In this document: one piece after another, positions 42,494 through 49,154 of the stretch
Numbering within the stretch: position 1 is the first letter of the stretch
Layout: each line of letters opens with the position of its first letter
Origin: Lewinellaceae bacterium
GTDB lineage: Bacteria > Bacteroidota > Bacteroidia > Chitinophagales > Saprospiraceae
Assembly: GCA_020636045.1 (NCBI GenBank)
Contig: JACJYP010000001.1
Span: 62,001 to 126,000 of the forward strand
DNA: 64,000 nucleotides
Direction: 5' to 3'
Made by a program: the position numbers and the translations under genes
The notes under the pieces: model-generated
The model's database searches: none
What the model saw: the letters and a program-made list of their open reading frames with translations, nothing else
What the model was told of the DNA's origin: nothing

Positions 42494-42592
42494 TTGGATA
42501 CAGATTTTCAGATAGGAACGTGTTCGGGATTCTTTGCAGTAAACTGAAAAAAATCCCGAACACGTTCTAAAGGATTCAAGAAATTTGACGGT
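42494..42592. repeat. Short interspersed sequence, copy B
   Basis: Starts TTTGGATACAGATTTTCAG and ends TAAAGGATTCAAG with AAATTTGAC; the ends match copy A at 37874-37915. The middle is a perfect hairpin (42516-42567). Confidence 0.35.
42516..42567. repeat. Perfect 16-bp inverted repeat, 20-base loop
   Basis: GAACGTGTTCGGGATT (42516-42531) and AATCCCGAACACGTTC (42552-42567) are fully complementary. No T-run follows on either strand. It is 263 bases upstream of the carA start and 28 bases upstream of the convergent-facing 42488 gene start. Confidence 0.9.
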
Positions 42593-42624
42593 GGCAAACT
42601 TCCGCTTCCTGGGCCGGAATTAAA

Positions 42625-42655
42625 GTTAAGTTTACATTGGGTGCAAAAACTTAAC
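42625..42655. repeat. Inverted repeat in the carA leader (GTTAAGTTT / AAACTTAAC)
   Basis: Nine-base perfect arms with a 13-base loop, 176 bases upstream of carA. Confidence 0.55.
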
Positions 42656-42755
42656 ATTGGAAGAAGCGCGAATTTCACGCGGAATAGTGCCTGGCACACC
42701 GAAAAAATCCGCGCCCGAGTATGACATTGCAGGACATTGAACGACCTTTGCGCCG

Positions 42756-42773
42756 CCGCCCGCGAACGGGCGG
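42756..42773 (+). promoter_or_regulatory. Stem-loop in the carA 5' leader
   Basis: CCGCCCG pairs with CGGGCGG around the tetraloop CGAA. It lies 58 bases before the carA start, just after the GACCTTTG promoter-like box (42743-42750). Confidence 0.5.
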
Positions 42774-42830
42774 AAACCTTAACGACAAACCCGGATCGGC
42801 AAAGGCTGTGATCGGGTGTACAACATACCA

Positions 42831-43913
42831 ATGACAAAAGCCATTCTTCTCCTTGAAGACGGAACGGTCTTCACTGGCAAAGCAGGCGGCCGGGTTGGCA
42901 CGACTACCGGCGAGATCTGTTTCAATACCGGCATGACCGGCTACCAGGAAATTTTTACCGACCCCTCCTACTCCGGGCAAGTATTGGTGGCCACCAATGT
43001 GCATATCGGCAATTACGGCATCAAGGACAGCGAGGTAGAAAGCGAAAGCATCAAGATCGCCGGGTTCGTCTGCCGCAATTTCAACATCGAGTACAGCCGG
43101 CAGATGGCCGACCGCAGCATACAGGATTATTTCGAAAAAGAAGGCATTGTCGCCATCCACGATGTGGATACGCGCGCGCTGGTGCAGCACATCCGCACCC
43201 GCGGCGCCATGAACTGCATCATTTCTTCCGAAACGGACGACCTGGACGAGTTAAAAAAACGCCTCGATGCCACGCCGCCGATGGCCGGCCTCGAATTGTC
43301 GAGCCATGTCACCACCGGCAAGCCCTATACCATCGGAAATGAAGATGCGCGGCACCGGGTCGCGGTGATGGATTTCGGTGTGAAGAAAAACATCCTGCGC
43401 TGCTTCGACCGGCGCGATTGCTACCTGAAGGTTTTTCCCGCCAAAACGGATTTTTCGGAAGTCAAAGCCTGGGATCCCGACGCGTATTTCCTCTCCAACG
43501 GCCCCGGCGATCCCGCCGCTATGTCGTATGCCGTGGAAAACATCAAAAAAATGCTCGACGACGGCAAGCCGCTTTTCGGCATCTGTCTGGGCCAGCAGCT
43601 GCTCGCGCTCGCAGCGGGGCTGCCGACGTACAAGCTGCATCACGGCCACCGCGGTATCAACCACCCGGTGAAAAACCTGAAAAGCGGCAAAAGCGAAATA
43701 ACGAGTCAAAACCACGGTTTCGGCGTGCATGAAGAGGCCGTGTACGATACACCGAGCCTTGTGGAAGCCACGCATATCAATCTCAACGACGACACGGTTG
43801 AAGGCATTCGCCTGAAAAACTACCCCGCTTTCAGTGTGCAATACCACCCGGAAGCCAGCCCCGGCCCGCACGACGCGCGCTACCTATTCGACGAGTTCGT
43901 TGCAATGATGTAA
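42831..43913 (+). CDS. carA: Carbamoyl-phosphate synthase small subunit
   Basis: CarA is the glutaminase subunit feeding ammonia to CarB for pyrimidine and arginine synthesis. The 360-residue protein has the N-terminal CPSase small-chain domain (LEDGTVFTGKA, FNTGMTGYQEI, FTDPSYSGQV) and a class I glutamine amidotransferase with nucleophile Cys in GICLGQQL, and His/Glu in YHPEASPGPHD. The start MTKAILLLEDG is family-typical; an in-frame start five codons upstream is also possible. carB is not in the window. It converges with the enoyl-CoA hydratase homologue. Confidence 0.96.
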   Translation: MTKAILLLEDGTVFTGKAGGRVGTTTGEICFNTGMTGYQEIFTDPSYSGQVLVATNVHIGNYGIKDSEVESESIKIAGFVCRNFNIEYSRQMADRSIQDYFEKEGIVAIHDVDTRALVQHIRTRGAMNCIISSETDDLDELKKRLDATPPMAGLELSSHVTTGKPYTIGNEDARHRVAVMDFGVKKNILRCFDRRDCYLKVFPAKTDFSEVKAWDPDAYFLSNGPGDPAAMSYAVENIKKMLDDGKPLFGICLGQQLLALAAGLPTYKLHHGHRGINHPVKNLKSGKSEITSQNHGFGVHEEAVYDTPSLVEATHINLNDDTVEGIRLKNYPAFSVQYHPEASPGPHDARYLFDEFVAMM

Positions 43914-43938
43914 ACCATCGTGCTTTCGGTGTTTTTTA

Positions 43939-43953
43939 CCAACCAGAGGTTGG
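43939..43953. repeat. Dispersed palindrome CCAACC-N3-GGTTGG
   Basis: CCAACCAGAGGTTGG lies between the carA and enoyl-CoA hydratase stops. The reverse complement equals positions 7-21 (CCAACCTCTGGTTGG) after secA. A T-run (43932-43937) precedes it. Confidence 0.7.
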
Positions 43954-43976
43954 GATTACTTTGGCGATGATGTGAA

Positions 43977-44747
43977 TTACGACTTTTTGAATGCGGCGAT
44001 GGCCTCTTTGGTAAAGTCCGACAGCGATAGCCGGCCGCTGATGGCCGCGCGTTCGGCGAGAAGCGCATCCCAGTGGTCGGTGCCCTGCCAGAACACCCGT
44101 TTGAGTTCGATCAGCGCCTCCGGGCTGTAGGAGCAAATCTGGGCCGAAAAGTGGTCGATATAGGCATCGAGTTGCTCCGTGGTATCGAAAACTTCCTGAA
44201 ACAGGTTTTTACTTTTTGCCCATTCCGCAGTCATCCATTCCGCAGGCGTGAGCGCCATTTGTGCAAAAGTGGCGACGCCTACTTTCCGCTCCACTGCAGG
44301 GCCGATCACAAAGGGCCCGAAACCCACGGCCAGTTCGCTCAGGCGCACCGAAGCCCATTTGGAAGCCATGCAAAAATCGGTGGCCGCCGCGAGACCCACA
44401 CCGCCGCCGACGGCCTTTCCGTGAATGCGTCCTACCACGATCTTCGGGCATTTGCGCATGGCGTTCACCACATTGCCGAAGCCGGAAAAGAATTGCAGGC
44501 TGGTATCGAAATCCTGAATGGCCACCAGTTCGTCGAAACTGGCGCCTGCGCAGAAGGTCTTGTGCTCCGCGCTTTGCAGCACCACCACGCGTACGCCGGC
44601 ATCGCGGCCCGCTGCCTCGAATGCTGCCACCAGTTCATGCAGCAGCCGGCTGGGCAGGCTGTTGTGGTTGGGATGATAAAAGATAATGCGGGCGAGGCCC
44701 TGTGCCGTGGTTTCCGTTCGGACGTAGCCTTGTTGTGTGATATCCAT
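43977..44747 (-). CDS. Enoyl-CoA hydratase/isomerase family protein
   Basis: This crotonase-fold enzyme (256 residues from MDITQQGYVR) shows the two oxyanion-hole segments: KTFCAGASFDEL and KAVGGGVGLAAATDFCMASKWASV, plus PEALIELKRVFW near the C-terminus. Typical crotonase glutamate is at GFGPFVIGP-like positions, so activity is plausible but the substrate (an enoyl-CoA or related CoA ester) is unknown. The start at 44747 follows a TACCTTTG box; the much longer in-frame reading to 45266 overlaps the next gene. A single transcription unit. Confidence 0.86.
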   Translation of the reverse strand: MDITQQGYVRTETTAQGLARIIFYHPNHNSLPSRLLHELVAAFEAAGRDAGVRVVVLQSAEHKTFCAGASFDELVAIQDFDTSLQFFSGFGNVVNAMRKCPKIVVGRIHGKAVGGGVGLAAATDFCMASKWASVRLSELAVGFGPFVIGPAVERKVGVATFAQMALTPAEWMTAEWAKSKNLFQEVFDTTEQLDAYIDHFSAQICSYSPEALIELKRVFWQGTDHWDALLAERAAISGRLSLSDFTKEAIAAFKKS

Positions 44748-44770
44748 GAGCGATTCGGTCAGGTTTGCCG

Positions 44771-44778
44771 CAAAGGTA
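44771..44778 (-). promoter_or_regulatory. Putative promoter of the enoyl-CoA hydratase homologue, -7 box TACCTTTG
   Basis: TACCTTTG on the minus strand lies 23 bases before the start codon; no -33 box at 20 bases. Confidence 0.5.
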
Positions 44779-44891
44779 GGGTAAGCGGCCGTGCAGCAGG
44801 TGTCGCGGTCGGGATTTTTGCTGACTGACACAGGCAATACTTTTATAAGCCGTCCGGCAAAACGGTATCTTGCAGCGCCATTCCGAATATC

Positions 44892-45713
44892 ATGAAACTC
44901 ACCATCGTACAGAACTCCCTGCTTTGGGAACAGGCGTCGGAGAACCGCGCCCGCTTCGCCGAAATATTGGCGCCGCTCGCCGGCCGCACCGATCTGGTGG
45001 TACTGCCTGAAATGTTCACCACCGGCTTTTCCATGAACGCCGGGCAACTGGCAGAGCCGATGGAGGGGCCTACGGTGGCCTGGATGCAGGAGCAGGCTTC
45101 CCGGCTCGACGCAGCCCTGGCCGGCAGTTTTATCTGTCGCGAAAATGACCGGTACTACAACCGACTGGTGTTCATGCGCCCTGGCGGACAATTCGATTTT
45201 TACGACAAAAAACACCTGTTCAGCCTGGCGGAAGAACATATTTTCTTCAGCGCCGGAAACAAACAATTAGTGGTGGAATGGCGCGGATGGCGTATCCGCC
45301 CGCTGGTGTGTTACGACCTGCGTTTCCCCGTTTGGTCGGCCACACAGGGGTTTTCAGCGGCAGAAAAGGCTGCCGCGGAAAGCCGCGAGCAAGCCATGAT
45401 GCGCGATGAAACAAGCCTGCTGCTCTATGTAGCCAACTGGCCGGCGCGTCGCAGCCACCACTGGCGCAGCCTGCTCACGGCCCGGGCCGTTGAAAACCAG
45501 GCCTTTGTGGCCGGGGTAAATATTGTTGGGAAAGACGGCAACGGCCTCGAATACACGGGACATTCGTCGATAATCGACTATTCCGGCCAGCCAATTGCGG
45601 AAATTTCCGGCGCCGAAGGCGTGTTTACCGCCGAATTATCGCTCGAAGATATGCGGCAATACCGCCGGCAATTGCCTTTTTTGCCGGATGGCGATCTTTT
45701 TCAACTGCGCTGA
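44892..45713 (+). CDS. Nitrilase-family amidohydrolase (omega-amidase-like)
   Basis: The 273-residue protein has the Glu-Lys-Cys triad of the nitrilase superfamily: Glu40 (LPEMFTTG), Lys106 (YDKKHLF) and Cys140 (LVCYDLRFP). Motif NWPARRSHHWRSLLTARAVE near residues 180-200 is typical of YafV/omega-amidase-type proteins, which hydrolyse alpha-keto acid amides. A fairly likely role is omega-amidase activity on alpha-ketoglutaramate or ketosuccinamate. It is divergent from the enoyl-CoA hydratase gene and has a TAnnTTG-like box before it. Confidence 0.9.
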   Translation: MKLTIVQNSLLWEQASENRARFAEILAPLAGRTDLVVLPEMFTTGFSMNAGQLAEPMEGPTVAWMQEQASRLDAALAGSFICRENDRYYNRLVFMRPGGQFDFYDKKHLFSLAEEHIFFSAGNKQLVVEWRGWRIRPLVCYDLRFPVWSATQGFSAAEKAAAESREQAMMRDETSLLLYVANWPARRSHHWRSLLTARAVENQAFVAGVNIVGKDGNGLEYTGHSSIIDYSGQPIAEISGAEGVFTAELSLEDMRQYRRQLPFLPDGDLFQLR

Positions 45714-45765
45714 AAAGTTTTTTCCATTTTTTGTTTTAAATATATAAAAATATCAAAGTCATTTC

Positions 45766-45773
45766 TACCTTTG
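45766..45773 (+). promoter_or_regulatory. Putative promoter of the NlpC/P60 gene, -7 box TACCTTTG
   Basis: TACCTTTG lies 175 bases before the start codon at 45949, so a long leader is implied. A 20-codon ORF (45816-45878) is in the leader; its reality is unknown. Confidence 0.5.
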
Positions 45774-45948
45774 CACCGGGTTTGCTCATCATTTTACTCT
45801 TCCTGTAATCCTTCCATGGACATATTCCGCCACCCGCAAACCCGCGTTCACACCCTGAAAAATTATTCTTGCATCTGAACCCAATTTTTCGCCCGTGGCG
45901 GGGCGAGCAGCCGTTTTTTCCGCGCTGCGTCACCAAACGACATATCCA

Positions 45949-46677
45949 ATGTCAGACAGTCTTCCTTCCAGTTGCCCCAAACAACCGCTTTCCCTTATTT
46001 TAATATTCTCGCTTCTTTCATTCGCCTTTTCGCCGGCTTTCGCCAACAATGACCCGCAACTGCCCCCGGCAGCGCAGGACCAACTGTTGCAATTGCGCGA
46101 GTTTATCGCCGGTTATGCCCAGAATTTCGTCGGTATTCCCTATCGCAGGGGAGGCATCAGCACCGCTACCGGCTTCGACTGCTCGGGCTTTACCAGCTTC
46201 GCACTCAAGGAGTTCGGCGTACAGGTTTCTACCGGCGCCGCTATTCAGGCGGATCAGGGCGCCCCTGTGTTACTCGACGAGGTAGAACCCGGCGACCTGG
46301 TGTTTTTCGGTCGTCGCGGCCGTATTACACATGTTGCCATGGTGGTCAAACGCACCGAAGAAGGCGTTTTTTGCGTGCACAGCACCTGTTCGCGCGGCAT
46401 CATGGTTGAAAACATCTCCACCTCGAGATACTGGAAACCCAAGATCATGTTCGCCCGCGACGTGATCACCCAACAGGCTATTGACAAATGCCTGCTCCCG
46501 ATGCCCGTCAATGAAGTATCGGAGGATTGTTCGACGATGCCGCCGCTCCCCGAGCCGCTGACGCCGGAATGCGCCGAAGAATATGCGGAAATGTGCGCCA
46601 GTATTGCGCCATTGGCTATGTTGGCATCCCCGGACCTGCAAACGCGTATCAACGACTGTTTTTCGCGTTGCAACTAA
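45949..46677 (+). CDS. NlpC/P60 family exported hydrolase with Cys-rich tail
   Basis: NlpC/P60 enzymes cleave peptidoglycan peptide cross-links. The 242 residues have a signal peptide (MSDSLPSSCP..., hydrophobic to about residue 31, cleavage near FAN), then the domain with catalytic Cys78 (FDCSGF), His128 (ITHVAMVV) and third-position polar His144 (VHSTCSRG). The C-terminal 65 residues are Pro/Glu-rich with six Cys and no known domain. The start at 45949 gives a proper signal; the earlier in-frame ATG at 45895 does not. Transcribed alone, with a terminator about 115 bases on. Confidence 0.88.
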   Translation: MSDSLPSSCPKQPLSLILIFSLLSFAFSPAFANNDPQLPPAAQDQLLQLREFIAGYAQNFVGIPYRRGGISTATGFDCSGFTSFALKEFGVQVSTGAAIQADQGAPVLLDEVEPGDLVFFGRRGRITHVAMVVKRTEEGVFCVHSTCSRGIMVENISTSRYWKPKIMFARDVITQQAIDKCLLPMPVNEVSEDCSTMPPLPEPLTPECAEEYAEMCASIAPLAMLASPDLQTRINDCFSRCN

Positions 46678-46791
46678 CAAGAATACAAACCAACTTCAAT
46701 CATACCTCACCTAAAACCCGCTTGTTTTTGAAATGTGACCCGATGGTGTAGAAGAAAACACCATGCGTTAAAACAAGACGCACCATGAGAA

Positions 46792-46835
46792 AGAGGGCTT
46801 ACCGGTAAAACGGATAAGCCCTCTTTTACTTCTTT
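46792..46835 (+). terminator. Rho-independent terminator after the NlpC/P60 gene
   Basis: AGAGGGCTTACCG pairs with CGGATAAGCCCTCT (one-base asymmetry) and runs into TTTTACTTCTTTT. It lies 115 bases after the stop codon and 18 bases before the convergent DUF2892 gene. Confidence 0.7.
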
Positions 46836-46852
46836 TATGTCAGGCATCTATG

Positions 46853-47065
46853 TCACCTGCGCTCCGTAGTCGGGCAGGTCGACAGGCCGACAATAGCGTA
46901 CAGCGGGCAAAACCCGACCAGGCTCGTCAGCACGAATACCGCAGCCAGCACCAGCAAAACGTAACCCAGCACGCCTGTGACGTTGCCTGTAAAGTACAAT
47001 GCAGCAAACACGACGGCGAGTATGAGGCGGATGATTTTATCAGCGGATCCCATATTCTTTTTCAT
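46853..47065 (-). CDS. DUF2892 (YgaP-like) small membrane protein
   Basis: The protein from MKKNMGSADK has 70 residues and two membrane helices separated by a short turn (about 12-27 and 32-50), followed by GFCPLYAIVGLSTC, the conserved Cys-containing end of the DUF2892 family. It is downstream of crp/fnr and of the 34-residue membrane protein, transcribed on the same strand as the cbb3 operon. Function unknown; relatives are linked to sulphur/rhodanese or redox genes. Confidence 0.85.
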   Translation of the reverse strand: MKKNMGSADKIIRLILAVVFAALYFTGNVTGVLGYVLLVLAAVFVLTSLVGFCPLYAIVGLSTCPTTERR

Positions 47066-47076
47066 GGCATGTATAA

Positions 47077-47181
47077 TTAATGGTGAAAAAAGTGGATGAG
47101 CAGGGCCACGAGCAAGGCCAGCGCTCCGCACATTATGCAGACCAATGCCAGTTTTGCCCATTTTGATCTTGCCCTTATCAT
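47077..47181 (-). CDS. 34-residue single-pass membrane protein
   Basis: The ORF between the DUF2892 gene and crp/fnr encodes 34 residues: a basic N-terminus (MIRARSKWAK), a hydrophobic helix (LALVCIMCGALALLVALLIH) and HFFHH at the end. It is shorter than usual gene-calling limits. The ATG and stop are intact, it precedes DUF2892 by 11 bases and lies on the same strand. A basic-in topology and a His-rich end make it a plausible real small membrane protein. I know no family. It may be linked to metal or oxidase function because of its operon, but that is speculation. Confidence 0.5.
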   Translation of the reverse strand: MIRARSKWAKLALVCIMCGALALLVALLIHFFHH

Positions 47182-47195
47182 CGTTGAAAACAGTA

Positions 47196-47236
47196 GAAAC
47201 CGTCTGAAAACCACTTGCGATAGTAAAGACGGTTTC
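47196..47236. repeat. Inverted repeat downstream of crp/fnr (GAAACCGTCT / AGACGGTTTC)
   Basis: Perfect 10-bp arms with 21-base spacer (47196-47205, 47227-47236), between crp/fnr and the 34-residue gene. No T-run follows on the minus strand; possible RNA stem or regulatory site. Confidence 0.6.
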
Positions 47237-47281
47237 AAAGACAAATATCCCCGCAATGCACATCAATGTGTGCTACCCAGG

Positions 47282-47932
47282 TTACACAAGTGCCAAAATC
47301 CTGATCCTGCCGCGCTGCAGGCGTAGCATGCCCTTGCGCTCCATTTGTTTCAGCATACGCGATACCACCGCACGGGCCGTGCCGAGGTCGTCGGCGATCT
47401 CCTGATGCGAAAGATGCAGCACCAGGGTGTCGAGCAATTCCGACTTTTCCTTCAGGTATTTTACAAGCCGCTCGTCGAGGCTGGAGAAGCCAATTGCATC
47501 GAGCATTTCCAGCAACTCGTCGAAGCGCTGTGCGTACGACCCCAGCACGAAGTCGAACCAGGCAGGATACTTGCGACCCAGCATGTAGGCCTGCCCGGCA
47601 TCAATGCCGATCACTTCTGTTTTTTGCTGCGTCACGGCCTTGATGCGGCTTTTTTCGCGCTTCAGGCAGGAGGAGAGGGTCATGGCGCAACTTTCGCCGG
47701 GATGGATGTAATACAACAGTATTTCATGCCCCGAATCGTCGGCCCGCACGACCTTGACGGAGCCTTTCACCACCAGCGGGATCAGGTTGATGCTTTCGCC
47801 GGGATTCAGCAGCACTTTTCCGGGCGGCAGGGTAAGTGCCGTGGCCCGGCTGGCGATGGCATCCGCCAATTCCTGCCCGCCGAGCACCGGGAAATGCCGG
47901 CGAATGAAGCTGGAGATGTCTTCTTTATTCAT
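47282..47932 (-). CDS. Crp/Fnr-family transcriptional regulator
   Basis: The 216-residue protein has a cyclic-nucleotide-binding-type beta-roll (about 20-120), a dimer helix, and a winged helix-turn-helix (LSHQEIADDLGTARAVVSRMLKQMERKG). The segment GESCAMTLSSCLKREKSRIKAV carries two Cys and is typical of the Crp/Fnr-like proteins linked to cco operons in Bacteroidota. It lacks the four-Cys cluster arrangement of classical FNR, so oxygen sensing is not proven. It is 22 bases after the TauE/SafE gene and probably regulates the cbb3 operon in which it lies. Confidence 0.9.
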   Translation of the reverse strand: MNKEDISSFIRRHFPVLGGQELADAIASRATALTLPPGKVLLNPGESINLIPLVVKGSVKVVRADDSGHEILLYYIHPGESCAMTLSSCLKREKSRIKAVTQQKTEVIGIDAGQAYMLGRKYPAWFDFVLGSYAQRFDELLEMLDAIGFSSLDERLVKYLKEKSELLDTLVLHLSHQEIADDLGTARAVVSRMLKQMERKGMLRLQRGRIRILALV

Positions 47933-47954
47933 GGCCGGATGGGTAACGGGTCGC

Positions 47955-48647
47955 TCAATGGCATTCGAAGCCTGCCCTGGGTACGGCCGCCTCGAACAGG
48001 GAAAGATCGAGTTGTAATCCCCGCTGGATCAGCAACAGGCCGACCGCCGTCAGCAGGATCGGCTGCAAGATTTTAAATTTTTGCCGGACCGGCACACTGA
48101 GCGATCTGCCCAATAGATGAACGGAAAAAAGCAGGGGCAGGGTGCCCAGGCCGAAAAGTGCCATAAAAGCGCTGCCTTCGATCGCGCCGGCGGTGGAAAC
48201 GGCGCCCGCCAGGGCGGCATACACCATGCCGCAGGGCAGGAGGCCGTTGAACATGCCGATAGAAAAACGCATCCCGCGCGGGTTTTTCCGGAGGAGTTCG
48301 CCGATGCGGACTTGCAGAAAGCGCGTGTAGGCCGCAAAACCCGGCAATGCCGTCACGTATTTTTCAAAACGCCAGGAAGCGACGGCCACGGCGATCATGC
48401 TGACGCCGGCTACCAGCGACAGGCTTTTTTGGAAACCCGCCATTGCGAGGCCCTTGCCGGCGAGCCCGAACAGCAGACCGAGTGCCGCATAGCTCAGGAT
48501 ACGCCCCCCGTGGTATATGGCGACCTGCTGCATCGATTTGCGGTTGCTTTCCGCTCCCCATGGCAAAGCCATCAGCAGGGGGCCGCACATGCCCACGCAA
48601 TGCAGGCTGCCGGCAATTCCCAGTAAAAGCGGTGGTAGCAGGATCAT
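47955..48647 (-). CDS. TauE/SafE-like membrane protein of the cbb3 operon
   Basis: The 230 residues from MILLPPLLLG carry the conserved first-helix motif GIAGSLHCVGMCGPLLMALPWG and about six membrane helices; a second half motif FNGLLPCGMVYAAL is present. The two-repeat pattern with CxxxC is typical of the sulfite exporter TauE/SafE-like proteins found beside ccoGHS. The longer in-frame reading to 48719 starts in fixH and is rejected. It is 11 bases after fixH, before crp/fnr. It probably helps oxidase assembly or copper handling; its substrate is not known. Confidence 0.87.
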   Translation of the reverse strand: MILLPPLLLGIAGSLHCVGMCGPLLMALPWGAESNRKSMQQVAIYHGGRILSYAALGLLFGLAGKGLAMAGFQKSLSLVAGVSMIAVAVASWRFEKYVTALPGFAAYTRFLQVRIGELLRKNPRGMRFSIGMFNGLLPCGMVYAALAGAVSTAGAIEGSAFMALFGLGTLPLLFSVHLLGRSLSVPVRQKFKILQPILLTAVGLLLIQRGLQLDLSLFEAAVPRAGFECH

Positions 48648-48658
48648 TTCGCAGCGAT

Positions 48659-49096
48659 TTAATAAACGTCGACGGAGCCTTCCCAGTAGTATTTCTTGCC
48701 GGCGGCATCCCACTCGCATTCGGCATACCAGCGGCCCGGAGCCATCCGTTCGGCAGAAATGTCGACGCTGTTCTTTTCGGAAATGGCGATTGTAAAATCA
48801 TCGCGGGTAGTGGCAGGGCGATAAAACTTTACCGTGCCTTCCGTCGCCGTCATGTCGCCGGGGAAACGCAGGGTCACAGAACGCCCTTCTGCCTTGTACT
48901 GCAACGTCGGTTGCGCATCCAGCGCCGCGGCGTTTTGCTTCTTTTCCAGGCGTGCCTGGTAGTTCAGGTCGAGATCGTAGTAGTTCTTTTGCACCAGCCC
49001 CGGATCATGGCGGTGCGACGCGCAAACCACACCTATCATCGAGAGGACAAAAAAGCCGTAAGTGAGCGCAATGCCGGTACCCCAGTTAAGTTTCAT
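48659..49096 (-). CDS. fixH: FixH/CcoH-like cbb3 oxidase assembly protein
   Basis: FixH proteins are needed for assembly or stability of cytochrome cbb3 oxidase. The 145-residue protein has one N-terminal membrane helix (about 10-25, LTYGFFVLSMIGVVCA) and a periplasmic immunoglobulin-like domain with LVQKNYYDLDLNYQARLE and FYRPATTRDDF. Length and order match. It is 58 bases after ccoG and followed by the TauE/SafE-like gene. Confidence 0.9.
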   Translation of the reverse strand: MKLNWGTGIALTYGFFVLSMIGVVCASHRHDPGLVQKNYYDLDLNYQARLEKKQNAAALDAQPTLQYKAEGRSVTLRFPGDMTATEGTVKFYRPATTRDDFTIAISEKNSVDISAERMAPGRWYAECEWDAAGKKYYWEGSVDVY

Positions 49097-49154
49097 GCTG
49101 ATATGAATGGTCGCCTGCCTAGCAGGCTTTCAGTTAAAAAAAATGTGGTTTTGC

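Noticed and set aside
42516..42567. Hairpin as terminator for the 42072-42488 gene or for carA
   Set aside because: It lies upstream of both genes and has no T-run on either strand.
45816..45878. 20-codon leader peptide before the NlpC/P60 gene
   Set aside because: Possible by chance in a 175-base leader; no attenuator stem or unusual codon run.
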